Below are positions 44,876 through 58,000 of a stretch of 64,000 nt of DNA, piece after piece (position 1 is the first letter of the stretch; every line of letters begins with the position of its first letter). The stretch is taken from the NCBI GenBank assembly GCA_039111635.1, contig JBCAQO010000006.1:2852001-2916000 (forward strand), given 5' to 3'. Under the pieces are notes generated by a model, which worked only from the letters and a program-made list of their open reading frames with translations, was not told the DNA's origin and did no database searches. A program made the translations under genes and the position numbers. This DNA comes from Heterobasidion occidentale (lineage: Eukaryota > Basidiomycota > Agaricomycetes > Russulales > Bondarzewiaceae).

Positions 44876-46605
44876 ATGATGAGAGCGTCCACCAGTTCGC
44901 GCTCCAGTTCGCCTCTTGCCCGGTCCGACCTTGCGGGATATAACCCCCCCGCAAAACGACGGGCGCCAGCGTCCCCGTCCACTCGCGAGAGTCCAAAGCC
45001 AAAGTCGAGGCACAGCAGGTGCACAGAACCCCCCGCGCGCGCACCAAAGCCCAGTCTCACTCGCAAGCCTCCCCCGATCGTATCCAGGCCTCCTGCCCCC
45101 TCCCACAGCGCCACTCCCTCTCCTCTGCGGCCCTCAACTCCGCTCAACAACGAGGCCGCACCCCAGCGTTATATAACCCCCTTCGCCAAATCACACCGTC
45201 GCGCTTTCTCCCTCCTCACCCCCTCTCCCTCCATCGCATCCCTCGCCTCCGCCTCCGCCTCCACCGGCCCTGCCCCCGACTCCCCCTGTTCCTCAACAAC
45301 ACCCACCACCCCCCTCAGGTCCATCCACTTCCTCCCTCCCGTCGCCCTCACCCCTCCCCGTCCCATCCCCACCTTGGCCATGTCAGTCCAGCTCCACTCC
45401 CCCTTCCTCGACACCCGCCCCCTTCCTCTCCCCTCATCGCCCCGCGCACGTGCCTCATCGCCCCCTCCTCGACCCCCAAGTCGCTCAGAACGTCTCCTCC
45501 GCGACACCCTTCGTCGCGCAGACGCCCATGCCCACGAACGCGCCTATCCTTCTCCGCACCACCCGCACACCGCCGTCCGCCGCTCCGAGTCCTACACGGG
45601 CCCGTGCGGTGGTCCTGGCGAGTTTACAGACGGCGAGTGCGAGTTCGACGACGAGTACTGGATGCGCGGCGCCATGCTCTTCAAGCCCCCAGTTTCGCAG
45701 CACGCTCAGCTCCCATCACGCCCCACCCACCGCTCGACCCACAGCGTCCCGAACATCCCACGCCGCGGCCGACAGCCCCGAGATGACGACACCTCGCTCT
45801 CCTCGAGCCCAAGCCCCGCCTCCGGGTCCGGTGCCAGCACGCGCTCGCAGATGCTCGCTCCTCATGGCGCCGCCCTGCGAAGCCAACTCGAAAACGTCCT
45901 CAGGGGTGCACAGCTGCGCGACGTCGACGATCGCCGAGGCCTCGGCCACGCCAGAAGACGCTCGCTCGACAGAGAACGTGAGCGTGAGTGGGCGTGGAGC
46001 TCGCCAGAGGTGCGTTCCTCTTTTCCTATCCCCATCCATCCCCTGGCTCCACGCTTCCATTGCGCCCGACCGATCTGGGACTGACGATTCCAAATTTCGT
46101 CTTTATTTTTGGCTATTTCGCCCTTTGTGCTGCTTTTGCGCGTGCGTGCCTCGGGATATCTCTTGCTCTCTTCTCGGCGCTCCACACACAGCAGTCGTCC
46201 TCGGACGTGAGCTCCCCTGCATCCTCGTCGCGGACGCCAGGTGCCACACCTTCACCTCCCTCGCGCCCCTCACCCACGTCCTCTACGTATGGTGCTCTTC
46301 CCGTGATCTCGTCGGGCTCTTCGTCGGGTTCGCGATCCATTCCGCTGACCCCGCCGCCGTCACCCCCATTCAACGTGCAGAGCGCGGCCGCAAAGCTGCG
46401 TGCGATGGACGGATACGTGAGCTTTGCGAACGTAGAGGGGCTGGGGCTGCCCCCGGGCATGGACGGAGATGATGAGGGCGAGGACGAGGAGGGCGGCCCG
46501 AGGAGCGGCATCCGTGGCTGGTGGAAGGCGGCGTTCAGTGCGCGGTCGAGGAGCGGGAGCGCGAGTGCCGGCGCGGGCGCGATGCTGTCGAGACGAGACG
46601 CGTAG
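44876..46605 (+). CDS. Ser/Pro-rich protein, conserved-looking C-terminus, unknown function
   Basis: Two exons (44876-46009, 46192-46605) give 515 residues. Most of the protein is low complexity, Ser/Pro/Arg-rich and disordered, with many SP and TP sites. More ordered islands are RSERLLRDTLRRADAHAHER, the acidic patch GECEFDDEYWMRGAMLFKPP, ALRSQLENVLRGAQLRDVDD, and near the end AAAKLRAMDGYVSFANVEG. The last island and the final GIRGWWKAAFSAR look like conserved pieces. The intron is 182 nt, and its acceptor is CAGCAG (NAGNAG), so one Gln may be optional. It is the only gene within 13 kb of repeat-bearing GC-rich DNA. No family assigned. Confidence 0.6.
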
Positions 46606-47327
46606 GTCGCGGCGTCGCGTTGGTTTCTGCCTTTTCCTTCTCCTCGTCACCATGTCTTTCCACTCCTTGTTGTTGTCGCACTTGCATCGGATCTTTCACC
46701 ACACGTACACTCACCCGCACTCTCCTTGTTCGATCCTCATTTTCCTCTCTCTCGGCCGCGCGCCGTCATCATGCTCGCTCTCATCTGGACGGAATCTATT
46801 CACCTATCCATCTCGCATTTCTTTTTGGGTTATACTCTCGGCACACCCGACGCTCGCTTTTTGCGGCTTGAGCGTCTGCGTGTGCCCTGCCCCGTCCCGT
46901 CCCGCTCCGCAATGCCTCGACGCCGTCTGCCCTACATCGCACACCCTCGACGCCGCGGCGAACGGACGGATCCTATGCTCCCACGCACGCTTTTCCACCG
47001 GCCCACCACACACCACCCGATACGCCGCCGACACACGCCGCACCACGCTCACGACTGCATGACACTGGATGTTGATTTTTTTTCTGTCTCCCCACCCTTC
47101 TATTACGATGCGATGCCACGGGCTGCGGACGCGCGCGGATCGGATGTTGGGCGGCCCTGGAGCGAGGACGGCGCGTGCGCAGCGCACCCGCCGTGCCCTC
47201 TGGGTCCAGCCCTCCTGGTCTCGCCCGCCTGCACCGCCTGCTTGCTGCTGTTACTGCTACGGCGGCTGGCTGGCTGGCTGGGCGAAAGGCGGACACGCGC
47301 GTACGAACACGAACACATATGTTTTTT

Positions 47328-47370
47328 TTTACGGTTTACGGTTTACGGTTAACGGTTTACGGTTTATGGT
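47328..47370. repeat. (TTTACGG)n heptamer array
   Basis: After a run of T come about six copies of TTTACGG, one changed to TTAACGG and the last to TTTATGG. The unit resembles a telomere-type T/A/G heptamer with C in place of one G. Confidence 0.75.
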
Positions 47371-47871
47371 ACGCGGTATACGATATATACGATAGAGGCC
47401 TCGGGCTATGTCGGTCGCGCGTTCACGACGGTGTGTGTGGCTTCGGGATGTTTGTGTACTGTAGACTGTTCGGTGCGTTGATATATGCGTGTGTGGTGAC
47501 ATTTTATGTGCGTGTGAGGTTGGCTGTATGTGTCGTGAGGCCTTTATGCGACCACGCATGCAGAGCACCTCCAAGTGGAATTTCATTCTACTCAAAGAGC
47601 ATGGCGGGTCTTGAATCACCATATTTAGTGGCAAATCATCGACATCATGCCTCGAATCGATCTCACAATGGATGTAATTAGACAGCTGGCGTGAATTACA
47701 TTGGTTGCATCGAGCGGCGTTTGGTTGGACACTGCATGTTTACGATGCGGCCGCCGACCGCCGACCTACCTGCGAGCTTTTCACGGCTCCAGGGAACCTT
47801 TGAACTTCGCAGACTTTACTCGGAAGAAGAAGAAGAAAGAGGCCGAATACGTGTAATCATCGATCGATCGA

Positions 47872-47894
47872 CCGAACGAACGAACGAACGAACG
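47872..47894. repeat. (CGAA)n microsatellite
   Basis: CGATCGATCGACC is followed by about five copies of CGAA. Simple repeat, no gene association. Confidence 0.75.
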
Positions 47895-50800
47895 TTGGCG
47901 CTCCAAGTCGGCGTGGTGGAATATCGAAATTGTTGCTCTGCGTTTCCGTCGGGGTGCGGGATATGGGTGCTTGAGTGCCAACGCAATCTTGATCTCGGCG
48001 TGGGCGGCGGGCCCTTGTATGCGAGGGCTGCTTCGCGTTCTGGTGCTCGCAAGGGCGCACTGTGTACACGGAGGTCTCGAACGCAAGGATACTGACGAGT
48101 GGTGAGTGTGAATACTATGTATGTGCTGGCTGGGCGGCCAAGCGCGATCGGTGGCGCGCGATAAAGTTGTCTTGTTATACTGGTATGAAAGAGGCGTGCC
48201 CGTTCGAACTCTGATAACGACCGTCGACGCTCGGGCGCGGTCCGACTTAGACTCTGGTAGGACGGGCTGCTCGCCAGTCGACACGGTGTAGGCTCGCGTG
48301 TGCCATGGCCCACACCAGCCGACACGGTGCACCCGACGCGTTCGCCACGTCCCCCGCCCTCAAACTCGAAATCGAATCAATCGACGCGTTTTGCTCGACG
48401 AAAAATGCGGGCCCGACGTTTTCTGCGCACACGAAAATACCTCTGATGTTGGTGAGGCCTAGCTTGGGAAGCCAGGCCGCCAAGGCGCTGCTCGTTCCGT
48501 CGTGGTTCGGCGTGCTTCCCCAGCTTTCGCTTCCTTGCCCCGACAGCGCGGTTGTATGCCTCTGAGATGCTCCTCGCCAGCCGCTCGACATCCAACGTTC
48601 AACGTCTGCTGTCGGTGGAGTTTGACGATCGGGGAGATAGAGGTGCAAAGACGGATCGGCGTAGAGCTTGTACGGTAGAGCGTAGCCCGTCTTTGCCCCG
48701 CATTATTGCTTCCAGCGTCGCGCCTGCAGCGTATTTATAGCGCTGGAGCTGAGCAGTTCGCACCGCCGCGCGTTCTTGCGAGCCGCAGTGGCTGAGCTGG
48801 AGCTGGGTCTAGGCTGGGCGCGGTGTGTGTTCGTGTTGCGGGCGTTGCGCCCGCCGGCTGTGTGATCAGACGTTCCGAGGAGGCTGGGAGGTCCGAGGGC
48901 GGAGCTTTCGCACGGGTTCTCACGCTCTCTGCGTCCGACGCTCGCCGACGCTCGCTTTATGCTTTAGTCACCGACGTGTATGCACACATCATTGCATGGC
49001 CAGCTGTTTGTTGGTCAATGGAGGACTATCTGATTCTCGCCGTCGGCGCTCGTCGACGATATCGATAGGATGCATTGCACGTAATGCGACAGCGACGTGT
49101 ATAGGAATCTATCAACGATCGATGTGCGGTATTATTTGGATCCTCAGATGCATGCATACGTCCTCGCGTCCCGAATGATGCAGAGGTCCATCTGATGCAT
49201 ATCAGCCATATATTCTTAACGTGATTTCTGCTTTGGCGCCAAATGGCGCCTGATAGCGTCGAATCGATGGCTGTTGGCGGTCCTGATGGTCTTCGAGATG
49301 CAGCTGCGAGCCTGCGACTGGCCTCGCCTTTGTTTTTCGCGCGGGTGCTGAGATCCTTCTCTGATGTGAGATGTGGGGTGGTCCCAGCGCCCAAGCTTCG
49401 AGGCACCCACTTGTGTGCAGGGATCTCTGGAAAGTAGTGTGAGTTTCCACGTGCTTGTGGGTCCGTGTTTTCTTGTTCTTTGACACCCTATTTTCCAGGG
49501 AGCCTGGTAGCTATCAGGATAAGACGTTCGTAGGAATGATAGATTGCGTGGCAACGGCGATGAGAGTCCTCAGAGGTCTTCAGGTCCGTCCACGCTGACC
49601 ATGTCGCTCATGGACCTAGCGACTCACCCTACTGATGCCCATGCGTCTACCAAGTCAGTCACAGGCGTATGTACGAGTCAGAGCCCCACAACGGGCAGCC
49701 ATCTACATAGCGACCGAACGTCTGCTTCGCAGGACCGCGGCGCTTCATTTCCGGGCATCAGGCTGCCATGAACACCACCCTCGATGCTAGCTAAGCAACC
49801 TGCTTTCATAGTGTGTCGGGTGCCAGGCTCTGGGCAGTGCAGGTCCAGCCGCTCCGACCCTTGCACCAGTCCGCTGCCAACATCAGTGTCGGTCTCCGAG
49901 CCCACCACATCAGGTGCGCCGACACGCGAGGTACACCCGATCGCATCAACGCTGTTTATCCGTTGCCTGGCGTGCGACAATCAACGACATGTCGGGACGT
50001 TTGCTTCCGCCTTCAGTATGAATGCGACCTCTCCATGATCCGGTCGGGGCCCGCATGCTCATTTCTGGACGTTTCTGGACCTGCGTATGACCCGGAGAAA
50101 TGTCGAAGAAAATAACGATGCTCACTTGGCCCGTGGGACGCAACAGGCAATCATTATGACTGTGTACGGCATGGCGGCTCTCCGAACGCCCCCTGGTGCT
50201 GACCGACACCCCCGTCTGGTCTTGCGGCGCTGATGAACGAAAAGAAGTTCGTGGGCATTGGGAATTCTCGGGTGCATCGGGTCGGGCTGGGTCCAATATA
50301 CTTGGGTGCGCCTTGTGCGCAGTTTATTCGTGTCGCCTCGTCCGGGGTTATTATAGGCACAAGCGTATGTGGCGCCTCCGGCTCACCCGCCGAGGGCGTG
50401 CAGAAGGGCCGAGATCGGTTTTTATGCATAGTATGGGCTAGTGTCAGGAAATCCATCCACCATCAGACCTGATGCTTCCTTCAGCCCCATGGGTGATACG
50501 CCACCGCCTGCACACTCGTAGGCGCATTGTTTCGTGTGATGATGGCCTTGCGGTGTGTGCGTTCGCCAACGCGTTTGACTTTGCGTGGGATACGGTTCTC
50601 ACCCTGTCCTGGCATTATGTATAAGGAACACGGTACGTGCCCTGGTCACGCCTCATCGGAAACCATCCGCTTTGATTGATCTCACGAGTGAACACGCACG
50701 AAATAGCGTTGGGCGGATCGCCTGGTCTTCCGGCGCTTCGTCCGGACGAAATGAACGCCGCGGACGACAAAATCAACCGACCCTTGTTGCTTGTGTTCCT

Positions 50801-52458
50801 TGCTTTTGAGGGAGGCGTGCATCAGCAGACGTAAAGAATTCGGGGGTCAGAATGGCTGGCCAAACCTTAAAGGATTGAGTGTTCGGATGCCTTGGGATCG
50901 GATCGCTCGATTCCGTGCTACGTGTCGAGCGCTGGCTGCTTCCCGCATCTAGCGAAGGACACAGCGGTGCCGGGGACAGTTCGTCTACGCCTCCTCATCC
51001 GCGCCTCATGCTGATTCTATTTGGTGTACAGACACATATTATTCGTACGCAGTCCATTGGCCGTAACCACGAAGCACGCTTGACTCATCCACGCCTATTT
51101 TTCGACGACGGACGACGACAAGGTCGCGCCGATCTGGATCGTGCCCCATTGTACGAAGAAGGTCATCTGCTATGCTCGGAAGACACGATCTCGCGGCATG
51201 TCGTTAGATTATCTCCCATAGACGGCTTCCTTCCCGCTGCCCGGCCCATCGACCGGTTTTGATTTTAGGTAAACCGCTAGGTCTGCTTCGTGGCTCTATG
51301 TTTGTCTCTCGTGCCGAGGGCATTAACACGGATTAGTTCGTGAGCACTTCGGTCAGCTTGCTCAGTGGTTTGCTCACATCTAGGTCGGTTCGATTCGGCG
51401 TTTTTCGAACAGGGATGCACGTCGTCGGCCAATAAGTTATCTTATCGACATCGACGATGTCATGATCTATCTGCTGCGTGATCCCACGCCTACGCCTGCC
51501 TGTGGCTGACTCTCGATGATCCCTTGGCGTTTTGGCATTGATATCTCACGATGAAAAAAGAGCAGTGTAGGATGCATGTTGGTCATCGGAAAGTACTGTG
51601 TGATTGGTGCATGATCCCCGGCAGAAGCGGCTAGGGACGACGAGTCATTCAATGGACACCCACCTGAGCTGAGTTCACGCTAGCAGTCTTTCCAAGGCCT
51701 GGAAAGCTCAACACACGCCGTGCACCGTCATGCTGACCGCATTCGGCCCTCCATCCCCGAATGCGAGATCGGGGCAGGCGAGCAGACCTACCGGCGGAAC
51801 CGCAAGTCACTTCGATCTCTGTAAGACCACCGGATTGATGGGGAACGGGGCTCTTCGGCTGTTATCGTCATCGCATGCAGATCATCTAAAGAGCGAGAAC
51901 TCCTCGATTTCCACTCAGAAGAACGCGCTCGATTGCCGACGCGTTGCTAGATGTCGTAGGATTGAAGTAGTTATCATGTAAACGCATGAAATCAAGGAGC
52001 TGATTTCTGCACTGCGAGAGCTCAAAAGACGCAACGACGGTGGTGCCCGCCAGGCTGCCTTTCCTTGCTGTCTCTTCGTGGTTCTACACCTGCAAAGGCG
52101 CTGGCGTTCGGCACGACTTTTCGAATTGTTTACCGTTCCAAAGAAATAAAATGTGTTGGCCTGCGAAGGCTGTTGAACATTGAGGTTCGGTTTGGAGGTG
52201 GATTTTCCGTACACCAGATGAGAAGGAAATCTGGCCGCATTCTAAGTCGAACCAGCGGCTATAAACCCGTCACGCGTCACGGCTGTCACACGATAACAAA
52301 GCCGAGGCTATTGCCACCTGTTCCAAGTTCTCATCGACACCTCGCTCTCTTTCTCCAACCTTTCGCTCTCGGCAGATGTACTGAGATCGTGTATGTTATT
52401 CGGGTCCAACAGAAACAAACATCATCTGACATTAGGGTACTACAGAAACCTACGGCAA

Positions 52459-55400
52459 ATGTCAAATCGTCAGATCAAGAAGAGAAAGGGCAAAGTTGTC
52501 CGCGAGCGCACCGTCACCACGTTGACCGGTGCAGACGACCAAAGCACGCAGTCTTTTCATATACCGTCCTCTGACGATCCGACACCTCCTGGCAACATCA
52601 TGTCTTCTCCTTTCTCCGTCGCTTCTTCGTCTGGAGCCAACAACAGCAGCTCGATGCCTCCTCCAATGCCCTTCCACATACCGACCACCTTCACGACCTT
52701 TGGCTACAACTCGTACATGCACCCTATGCCTCCCCACATGCACTCTCCGTCCCAGTTTCGTCCTGATCCTTCACTTCCGCCCGGCCAGGCCGACTTGGAA
52801 GCGCTCGAGCGGTTGAAGGAAGCAATAAAAAATAATGAGCACGAGATATACCGCGCCGTTCCCCAGCCTGCAGTTCTCGCCAGCCTCTACAAAGGTCTCA
52901 TCGATTCTGTTCAGTCTCATGTACCTCCTCATCCCGAGCAAGTACCGCCTGGCTATCAGGGTGTCTCCAGCTTGAAGCCAGGCTTCGACGCTGCGCCCCA
53001 ACAGCTCAGCAAGGGTTCTTCCAACGCCCCTCCTGGATTAACGGCCTCCAATAGCTCTTCTGATGTAAGTCACGCTCGTAATGGCTCGACCTCTTGGGAT
53101 TTGTCCAGCAATGATCGGAACGCGAGTGTATCGTCTGCGGCGGTTGGGTCGCAAGCAAACAATGATAATGTGCTGTCATCTGATTAAATAGAAAGGATTA
53201 ACAACTCATCTTTCCATGTTTTCTGTTGATAGACACGCCCCTCTGTGATAGTGGCCCGCTACGATGGGTTCTCCAACGGACATGCTACTGGTGACTCCAA
53301 AGCTTCGGCAACTTTATCTGGTCCAGCCGGCTCTGATGTGTCTCGTCCCAATGGTTTACGCCAGGATCTTGGGCCTAATGAATCCGATTCACAATCTTTG
53401 AATCGACCTCTGGCAGCTGAATCTACGTATCCTCGAAGAAGCTCTATTAGTAATCTGCCTGGCAAATCTCTACCTGATGCTAAAGACGACCTGCGCGTAC
53501 GGGACGCTGGATGGCCATCAAGAGATGGTCCTTCTGGCTCGGAAGACCGACAGCGCTCTGATTCAGATCGACCTCTGCCTCGCGACAATCGTGGACCCCC
53601 GCCCGATAGAGCTATGCCCCCACGGGATCAACGCATCTATGAGCGTGAGCGAGACATAGACCGTGATCGGGAACGTGACCGGCTTAGGGATCGTGACTGG
53701 GATAGGGACAGAGATCGCGACCGTCGTTATGACTGGCGCCGTGATGACCGCCGCCCAGTGGATAGACGGCCTCCTCCTGAGGAGCGACACTATGAACCCA
53801 GACCCGGTGCTGAGCGTCGCTGGGATCCCCCTGTCGACTCTGGGCGCGATAAGCGTGCGGACAGGCCCGACGAAAGGACCCCTGCAGGTGTTCGCCCTGC
53901 TAACTCGGCTGATCGGTTCCCGGCTGATGAGCGGCCGGCGCCTGCACGCACTGGTCCTCCTGTTGACATGCAATCTCAGCGAGCACCCCCTGATCATGAA
54001 CCACGGACTGGCCCGCCTCCCTCAAGGGACGATCGTTCTGTCAAACCCCTTGGGGTTCCGTCATTAGGTGAAAACGTTCGTGGTCCTCCTGTCGAAGAGC
54101 ATCTCCCACCACGGTCTGCTGTCCCTCTTGAGGAGCGTATTAGTCGTCCACCTTCCCTCCAGGATAGAATCAGCGCAGCTCCAGCACCACCGCAACGTTC
54201 GGATGAACGCCCTGCACGTCCTATACCTACTCTTGAAGAACGATTATCCCACACATCTGATGACCGAGCTTCTCTTTCTAATGTTCCTCGTGGTCGCATC
54301 GGCGATGATAGGTCTCGTATTGTAGAGCCGACACGTCCGGGACCTCCCGCTGATCGTGACGAGCGACCTCGGATGCCTACCAATGCTCCAGTTGACCGTT
54401 TCCCGAAAAATGCTACTGACGATCGTGCAGCTCCCCCGGTCTCATCTCGTGCGGCTACGTATACTCGCGCTCCTTCTGTGACTCGCGAGGAGCCTCGCCC
54501 GCCACCACGAGCTGTATCTCCGTTGCATCCGTCTGCTCGCCCGCCTCCACCACAGCCCAAACACGACTATCGCCCACGCGAGCCCTCGCGCGAACGAGGT
54601 TCAGACTTCAGGCCTTATTACCGAACAGAGTTTGACAGGCCCTTGGAGGACGATCGCCGTTCCGAAAACATGGATCTTGAACCAGGCCGTTACGGTGACT
54701 CACGTGCGCCCTATAGACGGTATGACTGGGCTCCCGCGCCTGCATCTCCTCGTAACGATATATACGGAAGTGAGGCTGAAAGACGACGGACCGAATACAA
54801 CCGGGAATGGTACAATGCGCGTCCTCCTGGCTGGGAAGATGCACGGGCGTACTGGGAGAATAAGACCCATCGACCGAGTGGAGGTGAAGACTGGGAGCGG
54901 GAATATAGCTCGCGGTATGGAGACCATCGCGGTGAGCCTTGGGATGATCGCGACAGGAGATACGGAGAAACACCCGCAGAGCCCCATGCGCGTGGCGGAT
55001 TCGAGTCTCGTCCGCTGAGCACGCGTTTGGCTGACTCTTATCCTCAAGACGAGCGAGGCAGCTATCCCCCACGTCCACCGTTCGAGGCATCGCGTGTGCG
55101 CCCTCGAAGTCCAAGTCCTGTACGTGGCGACAGGGATAGAGACGAACTGAGACCGCCATTGAAGAGGTCAAGGGAGGAGGGATATGGCGCACCAGGTCTC
55201 TACGATGCTCCGCCTGGCCTTGGCTTGAGCCAAGATCGGTCGAGGGGATCGCCGCCGCCTGTACCTCCCGGTTTTGGAGAAGTCGGAGGACCGAGATACT
55301 ATGACAACCATGGGATCGATGGGGAGAGGGGTTATCGGGATGCATACGGAAGTTACGACAGGGGACGAAGATCTCCGCCATCAGGTTCAAGAGCCGCGTA

Positions 55401-55479
55401 TAATGGTGGAGGTATGGGTGCAAGGTCAGGGAGCAACGAGAGGAGGTATGGTATGCCGCCTGGCGGTAGATCCGTTTGA
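52459..55479 (+). CDS. Large Arg/Asp/Pro-rich disordered protein, probably RNA-related
   Basis: Two exons. Exon 1 starts at 52459 (MSNRQIKKRKGKVVRER) and exon 2 spans 53233-55479. The N-terminal part has a basic start, Ser-rich stretches, Met/Pro/His-rich sequence (MHPMPPHMHSP) and one helical island, LEALERLKEAIKNNEHEIY (about residues 113-131). Exon 2 is a long run of RDR, RERD and RPP repeats (DRDRERDRLRDRDWDRDRD) ending in Tyr/Gly/Arg-rich sequence with RGG-like pieces. Such composition is typical of nuclear RNA-processing or condensate-forming proteins, but no folded RNA-binding domain is visible. Two donors fit: GTAAGT at 53065 and GTGCTG at 53170. Both are phase 0 to the same acceptor at 53232, giving 950 or 985 residues. 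Confidence 0.75.
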
Positions 55480-56078
55480 AGTGCTGAATATCCTTGGTTG
55501 AAAGACATTTGATTTATAGTAGTATCTTTTGGTAGGAAGATCTCTGTAGGCCTAGGTGCCGTGCTTGGTTTATATGTTGATTGTTAACAGCCAACGAATA
55601 CACGAGCATATCTATCCAGTACATGTTTTGTTCGCATCTTGCTATACGTTTGGTGTTTTGTTGCATTGTTTCCCGGATGACGCGCGTACGGAAGTCATCT
55701 CCGCCAGGATTGCCACTGAAGTACTCAGGCTTAGACTGAGTTCCTTAGCAGTTCCTTGGCCAAGTCTGTATGTCACCTTCGGGTGTGTAAGTGAACGTCC
55801 TGGCAATTTGCCCAGGGAAGGAAAAACACTGTTCCGATCTCATGGAGTCCTACGGTGCCTCAGAACGCACGACGGATTGCACCGAAAATCGTCTCCTCGG
55901 ACAGGCCAAAATCCGATGATCTATCAAACCTCTCATGAACAAGATTCAGGAGCACGCAGCCGGCCATTTGGTAGCATTTCAGAGAGTAGCGATGGTACAT
56001 TAGATAATCTATGGGCGCGATCTCGAGATGCAGAGGGGCGTAAGTACATCAAACTGAAAGATACCACATCTCTATCTT
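55480..56078. other. Convergent intergenic region
   Basis: About 600 bp between two convergent genes. A 195-codon plus-strand frame (55556-56143) overlaps the end of the O-methyltransferase and has no motif; treated as chance. Confidence 0.45.
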
Positions 56079-58000
56079 TCAGATCGGAACTGCTTCAATC
56101 TGTTGCAAGAACGCCGACATGCCATCACTGCGATGAACCTTGACAACCTTCCATCCTGCCCCTTGAAGAAGAGTCATGAAATGCCCGGCCGTACGCTCCT
56201 GGGAGTTCGTTGCGAAAAGCATCTACCACGATGGCTCGATTGAGTAACTTCAGAGTCAAGGTCTGATAATTACGACATACGGTCAGATCGCCATTGTACT
56301 GCATGTCATTGATAGGACCATAGTTCGGAAGCAGAGGGGAGGGCGCCTCGCGCGGTGCGGCACCCGGAATACTCTCCGAGTTGGAATCGTGGCAGGCATA
56401 AGCCACAACGCTCTCCACGAGAATCAATTTCGTGGTCGGCGCTGCGGCAGCGCGAAGTTGTGTAAGAATCTTTGCAGCGTACAAGTCGGACCAGTCGTGC
56501 AGCACTTGTTTCAAGAGGAAGATAGTCGCATTTTTCACAGGTTGTGTAGTGAAAAAATCGTATACTGTTTAGGTCTAGCCGTGAGCATATATTGGATATG
56601 TAAGATGGAAAAGAGATCGTCACCTTGGAATCTGACTCTGCCAGATTGAACGGCGTCGGGAAGTTCTTTCTTCCAAATCTGCATAAGTCAGCTGGAGGTA
56701 CGCTTCCTCTAGAATGAACTGAATCGCACCTCTTGTCCTTGCTCTATGACTGCCGGTCTGTCTTGCAAGATGATGTTGAGATCGGGGCATGCCCTAGCGA
56801 GTGCAAGGGATGCGGACCCGGCTCCCGCACCAACATCGACTACGAGATCGTCGGCAGACAAAGACCTCCAATCATAACCTGCTCCGCCGACACTATCAGA
56901 CACAGTTCGTGCACAGTGATAAGAGATCGAAGATGATCTTTACCGTTGAGAATAGCATCCGCAGGTTGCATTGCGGTTACGCCCTGCATGGCTATGGTGA
57001 AACGACGAAGGCGACCTTCTTGGCCTGGCTGTTCAAGCCAAGTCCAGAAAGGAACCGTAGTGCCTGTCACGCGATTCAAAGGAGCTTCAAATGGTTCTTC
57101 GGAGAGTCGGGTTTTCGGATCTCTGAAGGTGTCGAGCGCCCCAGAAGCTGCCATCCAGCCGTCATCAAGTCTTGACATGGACAAAAGTCAGCAAAGGTCT
57201 CGGGATTTGACACGCATTCACTGTGCGTACATATGTTCAATCAGAGCTGCGAATCCGGGCGTTCCCACATGCTTTTCTTTGGGACTATGAAAAAGCCGAT
57301 TAACAAAAAGACTGATGTGACAAGTAATGATGTTACTTGGCTTGCAGATCGCTCACTGATTTCCCAGTATCCAGAACGGAGGAGATGCGATTGTTAGCGA
57401 AAATGTCCGGTTCAACTTCCCTGAATATGTGGAAAGTCGAGAGGAAACGAAGAAGTCGAGCTGTTGACATGAACAAAGGTCATCCTCACGACATGACAAT
57501 ATGTTTCACATACCCATTTTCTTAGGATCCAGTTGATTGAGCTTGGCTATCTCATTGACATGGAGGCCCTGAGAACGAGGTAAGACACTCGCCGGATAGC
57601 AGATACATCGGCACAAACCTTGGGACCAGCTTCTCTCAATATCTCGACCGTGTTTGTTTCCAACAAGACTCGTATACTAGCCGCCTTGAAGTGCTAGGAG
57701 TCGCTCGAGAATGAGATTCGCTGCGGCGTTACAGGGCTAAATAACAGACAGACGCACTCCACCAACACTGTGCGCCATGGAAACAGGAGGAGGCTCTAGA
57801 ACCGCTGCAAGCTGATAAGCGGCAGCCGTCGCAACATTGACGGCTTCCACAACGGCAGGGTCGAAGCGAAATGCCTCGGACTGAGGCGAAAAAGGAGAGT
57901 TCAAGTCAGGAATCTCTACACCTCTAACGCCGCAGCTGGTGTTAATGATGGCGATGGAGTCGGCAATGAGCTTCGAGAGCTGGGACAAAGTGGAGGACAT
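56079..58000 (-). CDS. SAM-dependent O-methyltransferase (plant COMT-like family)
   Basis: Ten exons (57758-58000, 57619-57693, 57514-57568, 57337-57460, 57231-57284, 56944-57170, 56730-56878, 56624-56678, 56281-56564, 56079-56222) join to exactly 469 residues. The N-terminal winged-helix/dimerisation part has AASIRVLLETNTVEILREAG, GLHVNEIAKLNQLDPKKM, ARLLRFLSTFHIFREV. The catalytic part has the SAM loop LVVDVGAGAGSASLALA (about 270-286), then LKQVLHDWSD with the family's catalytic His. The end MTLLQGAGWKVVKVHR is the usual last strand pair. It should methylate a phenolic or similar hydroxyl using S-adenosylmethionine. Substrate not predictable; in wood-decay fungi such enzymes methylate aromatics or secondary metabolites. 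No neighbour suggests a biosynthetic cluster. Start MSSTLSQLSKLI at 58000 fits the family. Confidence 0.9.

Larger units (their letters stand above)
46606..52458. other. Second GC-rich gene-poor tract
   Basis: 5.85 kb without a supportable gene. Frames up to 208 codons exist near 46700-47350 and up to 183 codons near 47800-48330, but overlapping frames on both strands are equally open and none carries a motif. Base composition falls toward 50-52 kb. Contains the short repeats listed separately. The last few hundred bases include the C/T-rich leader of the next gene. Confidence 0.5.

Noticed and set aside
50879..51262. 127-codon plus-strand frame
   Set aside because: No motif, no introns, and its surroundings show no promoter-like or coding pattern.
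55556..56143. 195-codon plus-strand frame
   Set aside because: Runs into the last exon of the minus-strand O-methyltransferase, and shows no motif or plausible start context.
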